Notes under the pieces: generated by a model | Database searches by the model: none | Told to the model about the DNA's origin: nothing | Seen by the model: the letters and a program-made list of their open reading frames with translations, nothing else | In this document: positions 6,278 to 15,150 of the stretch, one piece after another | How the letters are laid out: every line of letters begins with the position of its first letter | How positions within the stretch are numbered: the stretch's first letter is position 1 | Translations under genes and position numbers: made by a program | Assembly: GCA_012513395.1 (NCBI GenBank) | Contig: JAAZCH010000051.1 | Span: 1-29,055, forward strand | Direction of reading: 5' to 3' | Source of the DNA: Tissierellia bacterium | GTDB taxonomy: Bacteria > Bacillota_A > Clostridia > Tissierellales > Peptoniphilaceae | DNA: 29,055 nucleotides

Positions 6278-7582
6278 TTATTTTTGAAAATATTCGTCGT
6301 TTAATCTGTCTTGTAGATAAATATTTGTATAATTTGATTCTGTTTTCTTATATTCTTTATATCCTTCGTCGACACAGTTTTTACATGCATCTCTAGGAAT
6401 TGTTATGGCTTTTATCTTAAAACCTGAATCGCTTTTGGAAATTATGTGATTTAGTCCTGAACATTTTTTACAGATTTTGAAGTATTGGGTTTGGTTTTCC
6501 ATAATTCCATCTGTGTCGTAGTAAATCTGTTTAGGTTTTTCATAAATTTCTATGTTTTTAAATTTATTTTGTCCTAGAAGTTCCTTGTTGTTCCATCCTT
6601 CCATTACAGCTTTGGAAATTTGCTTTATATATTCTGTGACCTCTCGGGATTGGGCAACTTTTGTAGGTGAGTAGTTTGGCTCTCTTATTTGTGAATAATC
6701 CATTCCTGCCATGGCTAGAATAATTCCTAGATTTACATAGGGAAGGGCGTCTTCAATGGAGTAGCCTCCTTCTAGTACTGCTATGTTAGGATTTAATATT
6801 TCATTTAATTTGGCATATCCTTGGGCTGAGAAATTCATATTGGTTAGAGGATCTGAGTAGTGATTGTCTTGGCCGGCAGAATTTATTATTAAATCCGGCT
6901 TATAATCTTTTAGTATTGGCATAACTACATTTTCTAAAACGTATAGAAATCCTTCGTCTCCTGTACCTGGTGGGAGAGGGATATTGACGTTGTAGCCATA
7001 CGCTGCCGGACCTCCCATTTCATTCATACTTCCTGTGCCGGGGTATAGAGTTCTGCCGTCTTGGTGCAGGGAAATTACTAGTGTGTTTTTGTCATTGTAA
7101 TAAATATCTTCTGTGCCATCGCCGTGATGACAGTCCGTGTCTACAATTGCTACTCGAAGATCTTTGTATTTTTCTCTCATATGCTCCAGCGCCACTGCTT
7201 CCACATTTGCGATGCAAAATCCTCGGTCTCCGTAGACTACTCGGTGGGCGTGGTGTCCTGGTGGTCTTACTAGGGCGAAGGATTTGTCTACTTCTCCTGA
7301 AAAATATAAATCAAAGGCTTTTATGGCTCCGCCGATGGAGACGAGATGAGATTTTGTTATTCGTTTTTCCACATTTGGTACGGCGAAATGGACTCTTTCG
7401 ATGTCTTTATAGCTGGCGATATCTGGGTTGAACATTTTTATGCCTTCAATGTCCTCTATTCCTTCTTCAAATAGTTGGTCTTTTGTGTATAATAGTCTTT
7501 CTTCTCGTTCTGGATGAGTGGGAGAAATTGCCCAATCAAAGGCAGGAAAGAATACTAAGCCTAATTTATTTTTCGCTTTCAA
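6278..7582 (-). CDS. HDAC-family (arginase-fold) deacetylase with C-terminal zinc ribbon
   Basis: A zinc-dependent deacetylase/amidohydrolase of the histone deacetylase/acetylpolyamine amidohydrolase/AcuC superfamily. All catalytic elements are present (numbering from the upstream GTG at 7591): the His pair in RPPGHHAHR (H113, H114), zinc ligands in DTDCHHGDG (D153, H155) and SAGQDNHYSDP (D242), and the transition-state Tyr in LEGGYS (Y277). Beyond the ~320-residue catalytic core, a tail carries C-x2-C (374, 377) and C-x2-C (403, 406), a probable zinc ribbon that is unusual for this family. The start is taken as TTG 7582, because the GTG at 7591 lies in the GAGGTG ribosome site. It overlaps the hydantoinase-like gene by 17 bp and is probably co-translated. 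The substrate is unknown; a small N-acyl metabolite is more likely than a protein, but this is inference. Confidence 0.88.
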   Translation of the reverse strand: MKAKNKLGLVFFPAFDWAISPTHPEREERLLYTKDQLFEEGIEDIEGIKMFNPDIASYKDIERVHFAVPNVEKRITKSHLVSIGGAIKAFDLYFSGEVDKSFALVRPPGHHAHRVVYGDRGFCIANVEAVALEHMREKYKDLRVAIVDTDCHHGDGTEDIYYNDKNTLVISLHQDGRTLYPGTGSMNEMGGPAAYGYNVNIPLPPGTGDEGFLYVLENVVMPILKDYKPDLIINSAGQDNHYSDPLTNMNFSAQGYAKLNEILNPNIAVLEGGYSIEDALPYVNLGIILAMAGMDYSQIREPNYSPTKVAQSREVTEYIKQISKAVMEGWNNKELLGQNKFKNIEIYEKPKQIYYDTDGIMENQTQYFKICKKCSGLNHIISKSDSGFKIKAITIPRDACKNCVDEGYKEYKKTESNYTNIYLQDRLNDEYFQK

Positions 7583-9239
7583 AATTATCACCTCTCATTG
7601 AATAGATAAGTCCTGGTTGTACTTGTCCTTTTATTCTAATATTTTTTCCAAACTTCCATCCGTCCACCATATTGAACTCATTTTCTTCTAGGATTTCAAT
7701 ATCTGGATTTTCTTCTCCTGAAGATTTTCCTTTAGTTTTTAAATATTTAAAAACTAAATCCCTTCCATCTTTTAGTGAAAATTTACTGGAAATATTTTTA
7801 TAAATATTTTCTTCTGGTATTGAAAGAATTTTATTTACTGTGTCTGCATGTAAATTTATTTCAAAAGTGGGCTTGGAAAGGGCTGCGCCAATGGCATTTG
7901 CAATTTCGTGATTTCCAGTTACTATTGTGTTTAAATCAAATCGCTCTTCTATATATTTAGACAAGATTTTTGCTGGACCTCCGATGATTTTAATCTCTTT
8001 GGGCTGTAGCTTTTTTCCTTCTAAAACTTCTTTTACTGTAAATAATGGCTTGGAATTAATTTTGTTTAGCAATACTTCAACTGTGGAAAATATAATTTCG
8101 CCACATTCTTGTAATATGCTTTGAGAACATTGGATAGCATCTAAATTCATCACGAGAGATAATTTCTCCATACCTGTTAGTGCTTTTTCTTTGTCTCCAA
8201 AATTTATTAAATCTAAGACTGCCATGGCATCTGTAACGGTGGGATATTTACCTCCTAGCGCCATTGGTCTGTCTAGTCTTTCGGGACCGATTTTAATTTT
8301 TCCATCTATTATTTTAACTACGCTGTCTCCACCTAATCCTATAGAATAGGAGTATATGGATCGGACTAAAGTTTTTAGCTTATCTATTTCAATTCCTATT
8401 GGCTCGAATAGAGGTACTCCATCTACTAAAAAGAATATGTCAGTGGTAGTTCCTCCGATGTCCAAATATATTGAGTCTTCAGTTGTATCTTCTAAAGCGC
8501 TTATTCCCATAAAACTGGCTGCTGGTCCTGAGAGAATGGACTGGATGGGAAGGGAATAAGCATTTTTCATATCCATAGTTCCGCCATCTGCTTTTAGTAT
8601 ATAAATCGGTGCGGTGATTCCTTCTGCTTCCAGTGCATTTTTAATATCGTCTAAAAAACTTGAAAAAACTTTTGAGACAGAGCTGTTTAAATATGCAGTG
8701 TTTACTCTTCTAGGAAAGTTGAGATTTCCAGATAGGGAATGTCCTGTGCTTATGTATTTGTATTCTTCTTGGAATATTTTTTTGATTTTGATTTCACTTT
8801 CTGGATTTCTGGTGGAAAATTTCGTCACTATAGCGGCTGAGTCCAGATGCTCATATTTTCTATCGGTTTTGATATACTTAATTTCTTCTATATCCAATTC
8901 CTTTACGACTACTCCTCTATGATCTACATATCCATCGACTTCTTCAAGGAATTTAAAACTCTCAGAAAAATTATTTTGTATTCCAGGGCCACTTTGGATA
9001 ATTAATAATACGTCTTCAGTTTTTCCTTCCACAATAGCGTTAGTAGAAATAGTGGTACTTAAATTAATCCTTTGGATTTTAGATTTTTCTACACCTTGGG
9101 TCAATTCTTTAATTGCATTATAAATGGTGGCGAAGAGATCTTCTTTGTCTACGGAATTTTTAACTTTTCGTATTATATTTTTGTTATGGATTATTACACC
9201 GTCGATATTTGTACCGCCTACGTCTATTCCAATTATCAA
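7566..9239 (-). CDS. Hydantoinase/oxoprolinase (HyuA)-like ATPase
   Basis: An ASKHA-fold protein of the hydantoinase A/5-oxoprolinase A family, whose members use ATP to open cyclic amides or carboxylate ketones. It shows the N-terminal phosphate loop IGIDVGGTNIDGV, the family STTISTNAIVEGK motif, LDIGGTTTDIFFLVDG (phosphate 2), SIGLGGDSVV and a late IIGGPAKIL. At about 557 residues it is shorter than typical HyuA (about 650-700), and no HyuB/OxpB subunit is present. The HDAC-like gene occupies the partner position instead. Start TTG 9239 is preferred over GTG 9248, because the GTG sits inside the GAGGTG ribosome site and the TTG is 6 nt from it. It is the first gene of the operon, divergent from sqdB. 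The substrate is not assignable. Confidence 0.85.
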   Translation of the reverse strand: MIIGIDVGGTNIDGVIIHNKNIIRKVKNSVDKEDLFATIYNAIKELTQGVEKSKIQRINLSTTISTNAIVEGKTEDVLLIIQSGPGIQNNFSESFKFLEEVDGYVDHRGVVVKELDIEEIKYIKTDRKYEHLDSAAIVTKFSTRNPESEIKIKKIFQEEYKYISTGHSLSGNLNFPRRVNTAYLNSSVSKVFSSFLDDIKNALEAEGITAPIYILKADGGTMDMKNAYSLPIQSILSGPAASFMGISALEDTTEDSIYLDIGGTTTDIFFLVDGVPLFEPIGIEIDKLKTLVRSIYSYSIGLGGDSVVKIIDGKIKIGPERLDRPMALGGKYPTVTDAMAVLDLINFGDKEKALTGMEKLSLVMNLDAIQCSQSILQECGEIIFSTVEVLLNKINSKPLFTVKEVLEGKKLQPKEIKIIGGPAKILSKYIEERFDLNTIVTGNHEIANAIGAALSKPTFEINLHADTVNKILSIPEENIYKNISSKFSLKDGRDLVFKYLKTKGKSSGEENPDIEILEENEFNMVDGWKFGKNIRIKGQVQPGLIYSMRGDNFESEK

Positions 9240-9385
9240 ATATATCACCTCTAATATTAATTATATCAGATAAAACAGGTGAAATTCCCTGCATTTGTAA
9301 AGTGATTGTTAGTTTGGGTTAAGAAAATATTATGACCATGTGAAAAATTGCTAAAATCTTTTTGAAACCGTAAAACCATAAAGAG

Positions 9386-9416
9386 TATTTGATATAATCT
9401 AGTTAGATATCAAATA
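9386..9416 (+). promoter_or_regulatory. sqdB promoter -10 embedded in a 10-bp inverted repeat
   Basis: Perfect 10-bp arms TATTTGATAT (9386-9395) and ATATCAAATA (9407-9416) are separated by 11 bp. A consensus -10, TATAAT (9393-9398), lies across the left arm, and the right arm runs into the AGGAGGG ribosome site at 9416-9422. No good -35 is seen at 17 bp, which fits a controlled promoter. This is a strong operator candidate for the sulfolipid operon; the regulator is unknown. Confidence 0.6.
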
Positions 9417-9417
9417 G

Positions 9418-10584
<1,167 letters not shown>

Positions 10585-10590
10585 ACTAAA

Positions 10591-11703
10591 TTGAAAATAG
10601 CATTGGTTACAGAAACATTTCTACCTTCTACAGATGGCGTGGTGACTAGATTGACTAATGCTGTAGATTATATGGTGAAAAATGACCATGAAGTTATTAT
10701 TATTTGTCCTGATATAGAGGGGATTGAAGAAGAATATAACGGGGCTAAGATATATCCTATGCCAGCTTTTACATTTTTCTTCTATACCCAGAGAGCTTGG
10801 TCACTACCTAGTCTTAAAATAAAAGAGATTTTCGAAGAGTTTAAGCCTGATATAGTCCACGCTGTCAATCCCATAAGTTTGGCAGCTAGTGGAGTTCATT
10901 ATGCAAAAAAACTAGGTATTCCTTTGATTTGTAGTTTTCATACCAACACTCCAAAATACTTAGACCATTATAATTTTAGTTTTTTGAAACCTCATATTTG
11001 GAACTTTTTAAAGGATTTGCACAATAGCGCTAAAATAAATTTGGTAACTTCTGAAGCTATGCATAATTTATTGGAAGCAAATGGAATCGAAGGTTTACGT
11101 GTTTTGCCCATAGGCGTGGATACGGTAAATAGAAATGAGAAATTTTATTGTGAGAAGATGAGAGCTAAATTAACTGATGGCGAAGTAGATAAGATACTTT
11201 TGATTTTTGTTGGGAGATTAGCTCCGGAAAAGGAAATAGAATCTTTAAAAGAATTAATGGATTCTAGAGATGACATAAGACTTGCTATTATAGGTGATGG
11301 ACCGTCTAGGGTTGAACTGGAAGATTTATTCAAAGATACTAATACAGTGTTTACAGGATTTTTAAAAGGAGAAGAACTTTCAAAAGCCTATGCCAGTGGC
11401 GATGCATTTATTTTCCCATCTGTAAGCGAAACCTTGGGCTTAGTGATTACAGAATCCATGGCATCGGGAACGCCGGTAATAGCAGCGTACAGTGAACCTA
11501 CGATAGAACAAATAAAGGATCGAGAGAACGGACTTATCTACCAAAGAAATTCCCTATCCAGTTTAAATGCTTGCATAGATTCCCTAAAAGACTTGGACTT
11601 ATATGATAAAATAAAACAAAATGGAAGAAAATATGCAGAAAATTTTTCATGGGAAAATGCATCTAGAGCAATGGTAGAAGCGTATGAAGAAACAATAATA
11701 TAG
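10591..11703 (+). CDS. sqdX: Sulfoquinovosyl-diacylglycerol synthase-type glycosyltransferase (GT4)
   Basis: Predicted to transfer sulfoquinovose from UDP-sulfoquinovose to diacylglycerol on the cytoplasmic face of the membrane. It is a 370-residue GT-B, family 4 enzyme. The N-terminal acceptor domain, KIALVTETFLPSTDGVVTRL and later CSFHTNTPKYLDHY, reads like cyanobacterial SqdX. The C-terminal nucleotide-sugar domain has FVGRLAPEKEIESL, the GDGP loop and the E-x7-E motif in SETLGLVITESMASGTPV. It starts with TTG at 10591, only 6 bp after the sqdB stop, and its GGAG ribosome site lies inside the last sqdB codons. The operon context strongly supports the function. A related glucosyl or galactosyl lipid synthase would be the alternative. 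Confidence 0.85.
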   Translation: MKIALVTETFLPSTDGVVTRLTNAVDYMVKNDHEVIIICPDIEGIEEEYNGAKIYPMPAFTFFFYTQRAWSLPSLKIKEIFEEFKPDIVHAVNPISLAASGVHYAKKLGIPLICSFHTNTPKYLDHYNFSFLKPHIWNFLKDLHNSAKINLVTSEAMHNLLEANGIEGLRVLPIGVDTVNRNEKFYCEKMRAKLTDGEVDKILLIFVGRLAPEKEIESLKELMDSRDDIRLAIIGDGPSRVELEDLFKDTNTVFTGFLKGEELSKAYASGDAFIFPSVSETLGLVITESMASGTPVIAAYSEPTIEQIKDRENGLIYQRNSLSSLNACIDSLKDLDLYDKIKQNGRKYAENFSWENASRAMVEAYEETII

Positions 11704-11757
11704 AAGATAAAAATTTTTCGCGAATATGTATGAAAAAATTGAAAATCTATAAATATC

Positions 11758-11896
11758 GCACTTGCAGCATTTTATGCCGTTTAAAGCCTAGCATTTTAAT
11801 TTTGCTAGGCCTTTATAATCTCATATTTTAAAATTTGTAAACGTAAAGACAAATAGGATAGCTTTACCTAAAGTCCCATACAATGGGAGGGCTACA
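11758..11896 (+). repeat. Hairpin-ended repeat, copy 4 (diverged, full length)
   Basis: Left hairpin GCAGCAT-TTT-ATGCCGT (11764-11780, one A-C mismatch and one G-U pair), then TTAAAGCC. Right hairpin TCCCAT-ACA-ATGGGA (11874-11888), then GGGCTACA. The left-to-right spacing (109 bp) matches copy 1 (111 bp). Against copy 1 the right stem differs by a paired G-C to C-G swap, so structure rather than sequence appears to be kept. The interior also holds the hairpin listed at 11786-11814. Confidence 0.68.
11786..11814 (+). terminator. Likely terminator of the sqdB-sqdX operon
   Basis: A perfect 7-bp stem GCCTAGC/GCTAGGC with an 11-nt A/T loop, followed by CTTTAT. It is about 80 bp past the sqdX stop, inside repeat copy 4. 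The T-run is short, so termination may be partial. Confidence 0.55.
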
Positions 11897-11901
11897 AATT
11901 T

Positions 11902-12861
11902 TTATTCAGATTTATCATCGTTTTCTGTTTTAATTCCATATTCTCTTCTGCCTTTTGGTTGCACTGGAGATTTTGGCATTTTATTTTTGAAAAACTTTCT
12001 GTATATTAATCGTCCGACGAAAAATGCTATAGCAATAAATATTGCAAAAAGTAATAAACTTGGTGCAGCATATATTATTCCTATGATTAACTCTTGGAAT
12101 CCATATATGAAATTATCGATGGATTCTGCAAAAGCTGTAGACAATCTATTTCCAAATGCAGGCCTTGTATAGGTGCTTACAACAGAGCTAATTTCCCTTA
12201 GAGTAATGTTTATTCTAGTATAATCTATTTTGGAGTCCATAGATTTAAGGGAACCTTCTATCCTCTCGATTTCCAAAATCGTATCGGTGATTTCATTTTC
12301 TAATTTCAACAGATCTTCCAGCTCGGATTGTTCTGCTTGAAGATTGTTAAGTCTTTCCAATTTCTCGCGTAGAGTCTTAAGTCGCAATTCCGTATCTGTA
12401 TATTTATCCGTTACATCTTCACTACTTAAGTTTTTATCTTTTATTACTAGGGTTTCAATTTTTCCGATTTCATCTACAAATTCTGTAGCTTTGTCCCTTG
12501 GTATTGAAACTGCTAAATTAATGTTTCTAGTGTTATAATTGTCTTCTTGAATATAAGTACGAACTCCATTGAAGGAATTAATTAATGCGTTTAATTCTTT
12601 CATGGACTCGTCATATTCTTTGGTCTCCATAGTCATGGAGTAGGTGACTATTACTTTTCTATCGCTGGGAATATTTAAATCTTCAGTAGAATCTATACCT
12701 TCGGTTCTCATGGACTCTGGTGCTGACTCTGCTGGGGTTTGTGCAACTTCTTCATAGGTATTACTAGGAGCATGTTTGTCGTAAGAAGAATTACTACTTC
12801 CACATGATGCGAGGATCAAACCTAATAGCAAGAGTAAAAGTAAAATTTTATTTTTTTTCAT
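11902..12861 (-). CDS. DUF4349 lipoprotein
   Basis: Surface-anchored lipoprotein of the DUF4349 family, function unknown. From ATG 12861 (AGGTG ribosome site 4 nt upstream; the longer reading frame to 12918 lacks one), a lipoprotein signal MKKNKILLL…LILASC gives the lipobox Cys at residue 20. A low-complexity Ser/Glu/Pro linker follows, then the DUF4349 core (VTYSMTMETKEYDESMKELN…). A coiled coil (about residues 155-205, ERLNNLQAEQSELEDLLKLE) leads into a near-C-terminal membrane helix (YAAPSLLLFAIFIAIAFFVG) and a basic tail. So the protein is lipid-anchored at one end and membrane-spanning at the other. It has no operon partner. Confidence 0.88.
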   Translation of the reverse strand: MKKNKILLLLLLLGLILASCGSSNSSYDKHAPSNTYEEVAQTPAESAPESMRTEGIDSTEDLNIPSDRKVIVTYSMTMETKEYDESMKELNALINSFNGVRTYIQEDNYNTRNINLAVSIPRDKATEFVDEIGKIETLVIKDKNLSSEDVTDKYTDTELRLKTLREKLERLNNLQAEQSELEDLLKLENEITDTILEIERIEGSLKSMDSKIDYTRINITLREISSVVSTYTRPAFGNRLSTAFAESIDNFIYGFQELIIGIIYAAPSLLLFAIFIAIAFFVGRLIYRKFFKNKMPKSPVQPKGRREYGIKTENDDKSE

Positions 12862-13032
12862 ATCGCACCTCACATTTATTGTTAATTTGATTATAAAATA
12901 TATAATTGCTATGTTCAATAGAATATGGAAACTGTAAACATTTGTAACTCTTTATCATATTCCACTATCATTTACAAGACTTGAAAATAAAAAAATATTT
13001 CCTTATAATCTATGTAATTAATGGAGGTAGTT

Positions 13033-13647
13033 ATGCATCAATATAAAGGCAAATTAATTATTCACACAGGTTCAATGTTTTCAGGAAAAACTTCCAGTTT
13101 AAAAAAGGATTTAAATAGATTCAAAATAGCAGGATACAAAGTCATCGCTTATAAGCCCACTGTCGACACAAGGGGTGGAGAAATGATTACAATCCACGGT
13201 GAAGGTGGTATGGAAGCCATTGGCGTATCTGGAATAGAAGAGTTATCGAAAGACGTATTTTCCAAGAAACCAGAAGTTATCGGTATTGATGAAATCCAGT
13301 TCTTGGGCGGAGAAATAGAAGAAATAAAAAATCAATTATCAAATATATTAAAAAGTGGAATCACCATAGTAGTAGCTGGATTAGATATGGATTACAATGG
13401 CATAGCTTTTGAAGTAGTAAAGGAACTACTGCCTATATCTGATTATCTCAATAAGCATCACGCAGTTTGTACCATGTGCGGAACTGATGCATGGGTAAGT
13501 CACAGAAAAGTAAATTCAGGGGATAGAGTTTTAATAGGTGCAGCAGACGAATACGAACCCCTATGTAGAACTTGCTACAATGGAGTAGTGGAAGAAGAAA
13601 AACGCGAAGTAAACAGAAACCAAATTAAATTAGAATTAGCCGAATAA
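13033..13647 (+). CDS. tdk: Thymidine kinase (type II)
   Basis: Phosphorylates thymidine (and deoxyuridine) with ATP to salvage pyrimidines. Visible features are the P-loop GSMFSGKT (residues 13-20; the usual form is GPMFSGKS/T), VIGIDEIQF with the catalytic Glu, AGLDMDYNGIAF, the lasso region VLIGAADEYEPLCRTCY, and zinc-binding C-x2-C pairs in CTMCG and CRTC. Start ATG 13033 is chosen because the upstream ATG at 13021 overlaps the GGAGG ribosome site. At 204 residues it is normal for bacterial type II enzymes. It is a single-gene unit; no clear terminator is seen in the 170 bp downstream. Confidence 0.95.
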   Translation: MHQYKGKLIIHTGSMFSGKTSSLKKDLNRFKIAGYKVIAYKPTVDTRGGEMITIHGEGGMEAIGVSGIEELSKDVFSKKPEVIGIDEIQFLGGEIEEIKNQLSNILKSGITIVVAGLDMDYNGIAFEVVKELLPISDYLNKHHAVCTMCGTDAWVSHRKVNSGDRVLIGAADEYEPLCRTCYNGVVEEEKREVNRNQIKLELAE

Positions 13648-13775
13648 GTTTAGAAGAAGAGATACTGTCTTATAGAGTTAGATACAGTCAATCCCATAAT
13701 AATCTCAATTTATAAGTTAGAATGGACTTGGAAATAGATAGGAATTAGCTAGATTAGAAAAATTGTCATCAATAT

Positions 13776-13790
13776 ATGGTATAATACCAT
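13776..13790 (+). promoter_or_regulatory. Extended -10 promoter inside a palindrome, upstream of the YjdM-like gene
   Basis: ATGGTAT-A-ATACCAT is a perfect 7-bp dyad that contains an extended -10 (TGG-TATAAT, 13777-13785). No -35 is placed correctly. It lies about 30 bp before the start codon. Confidence 0.5.
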
Positions 13791-13820
13791 TAAGAATATA
13801 AAGAAATGAGGACAATTAAT

Positions 13821-14156
13821 ATGAGTTTACCAAATTGCCCTAAGTGTGATGGGGAATATACTTATCAAGAGGGACATTTATTTATTTGCCCGATGTGTTT
13901 TAATGAGTGGACTGAGGAGAGCCAAAGAGCTGCTGAGGAGGCTTTGATTATTAGAGACTCCAATGGGAATCCTCTGGAGAATGGTGACGATGTTACTGTT
14001 ATAAGGGATTTAAAGCTTGGTGGCGATACTATTAAACAAGGAGCTAAAGCTAAGAATATTCAAATCCTAGATGATGAAGTAGATGGACATGATATCCAAG
14101 GAAGAGTGGATGGATTTGGGGTTATATACTTGAAATCAAGTGTTGTAAAGAAATAA
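13821..14156 (+). CDS. yjdM: YjdM/PhnA-like zinc-ribbon protein
   Basis: A 112-residue protein of the YjdM (formerly PhnA-like) family. The N-terminal zinc ribbon LPNCPKCDGEYTYQEG…FICPMCFNEW has two C-x2-C pairs. A C-terminal small beta-barrel follows, with DSNGNPLENGDDVTVIRDLK and the closing GFGVIYLKSSVVKK. The old link to alkylphosphonate use is not supported by biochemistry, and its role is unclear. The start is taken as ATG 13821 with GAGGA 8 nt upstream; the ATG at 13806 overlaps that site. It is monocistronic, with its own terminator. Confidence 0.9.
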   Translation: MSLPNCPKCDGEYTYQEGHLFICPMCFNEWTEESQRAAEEALIIRDSNGNPLENGDDVTVIRDLKLGGDTIKQGAKAKNIQILDDEVDGHDIQGRVDGFGVIYLKSSVVKK

Positions 14157-14179
14157 AAATATCACATGTAAACCAAAAG

Positions 14180-14220
14180 GTCCACTGACGATTAAAACGT
14201 TAATCTGTTAGTGGACTTTT
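14180..14220 (+). terminator. Terminator after the YjdM-like gene
   Basis: A long, nearly continuous stem: GTCCACTGAC + GATTAA against TTAATC + GTTAGTGGAC, with a 4-nt loop and one bulge. It is followed by TTTT. Confidence 0.87.
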
Positions 14221-14242
14221 ATTGACTTTAGCGTATATCGTC

Positions 14243-14254
14243 TACCCTAGGGTA
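14243..14254 (+). promoter_or_regulatory. CsoR/CstR-like palindrome upstream of the sulfurtransferase gene
   Basis: A perfect 12-bp palindrome TACCCT/AGGGTA abuts TATATT (14253-14258) and a TATAAT (14262-14267), about 35 bp before the start codon. TACCC…GGGTA is the general form of operators bound by CsoR-family repressors. The CstR branch senses persulfides and controls rhodanese genes. The link is inference from motif and gene content. Confidence 0.4.
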
Positions 14255-14289
14255 TATTATTTATAATTAAATTTAAAGAGGAGACATTT

Positions 14290-15117
14290 ATGAAAAATTT
14301 TGTTAATTATAAATGGTTAGAAGAAAACTTATATAAGGATAATATAGTAATCTTAGATGCCAGAGGTGAGCTATCAGACACGCGGGCAGGGCAAGAACTT
14401 TATGACAAAGGCCATATACCTAATGCTCGATTTGTTTCCCTTGAAGAGGTAATGACGGGAGAAATATCTGAACATGGTGGCAGACATCCTCTACCTGATA
14501 TGAAAAAATTTGTAGATGATATGAAAGATTTGGGGATGGAAGATGATTCAACTGTCGTCATCTATGATGATGGGAGTCTTTCTTTTGCTGGAAGATTATT
14601 TTGGATTTTAAAATATATTGGAAAAGAAGATGTGTATGTTTTAAATGGCGGTTATAATAACTGGGTAAGAAGTGGAGGAGAAATTACAGAGTCATCTCCA
14701 TTTGTGGAAAGAAAAGAGGATTTATCTTTAAAAATTAATGATGACCTTAAAGTAGATATGGAGTATGTAAGAAATTCCATAGGCAAGGATTCTACCACTT
14801 TAATAGATTCTAGATCATATGAGAGATATTCTGGAGAAAAAGAACCTTTAGATAAAATTCCAGGCAGAATACCAGGAGCTGTAAACTATCCATATGATAA
14901 ACTAATTGAAGATGATTTTCCAAGCTTGGCCGAAATTAACGAATATTATAAAGATTTGAAGGATTCAAAAGAAATAATACTTTATTGTGGATCCGGAGTG
15001 TCAGCTACGGTAAATTATATGTTTATGGAGGAAGCAGGACTAAAACCAAAACTATATCCAGGAAGTTACAGCGATTGGATAAGTTACGAAGAAAACAAAA
15101 TAGAATCAGATTTTTAA
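14290..15117 (+). CDS. Two-domain sulfurtransferase (3-mercaptopyruvate/thiosulfate type)
   Basis: A tandem rhodanese protein of 275 residues. The inactive N-terminal domain has VILDARGELSD…LYDKGHIPNARFVSLEE. The catalytic domain has TLIDSRSYERYSGEKEPLD, PGRIPGAVNYP and the active-site loop YCGSGVSAT with Cys233. The CGSG loop is closer to 3-mercaptopyruvate sulfurtransferases (CGSGVTA) than to thiosulfate sulfurtransferases (CRKGVTA). It forms a Cys persulfide and hands sulfur to acceptors, and thiosulfate as donor would release sulfite. It is monocistronic, with a GAGGAG ribosome site and a strong terminator. The TACCCTAGGGTA palindrome upstream suggests sulfur- or metal-responsive control. 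Confidence 0.92.
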   Translation: MKNFVNYKWLEENLYKDNIVILDARGELSDTRAGQELYDKGHIPNARFVSLEEVMTGEISEHGGRHPLPDMKKFVDDMKDLGMEDDSTVVIYDDGSLSFAGRLFWILKYIGKEDVYVLNGGYNNWVRSGGEITESSPFVERKEDLSLKINDDLKVDMEYVRNSIGKDSTTLIDSRSYERYSGEKEPLDKIPGRIPGAVNYPYDKLIEDDFPSLAEINEYYKDLKDSKEIILYCGSGVSATVNYMFMEEAGLKPKLYPGSYSDWISYEENKIESDF

Positions 15118-15150
15118 TTTCAAAAATTAAAACTTAGAAATATATTTTTA

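Noticed and set aside
7081..7431. Plus-strand ORF opposite the deacetylase gene, and similar ORFs opposite glpK, the hydantoinase-like gene and the CAP gene
   Set aside because: These are antisense shadows of well-supported genes, without ribosome sites or recognisable domains.
13650..13690. Terminator after tdk (ACTGT…ACAGT)
   Set aside because: The stem is only 5 bp with a long loop and no T-run.
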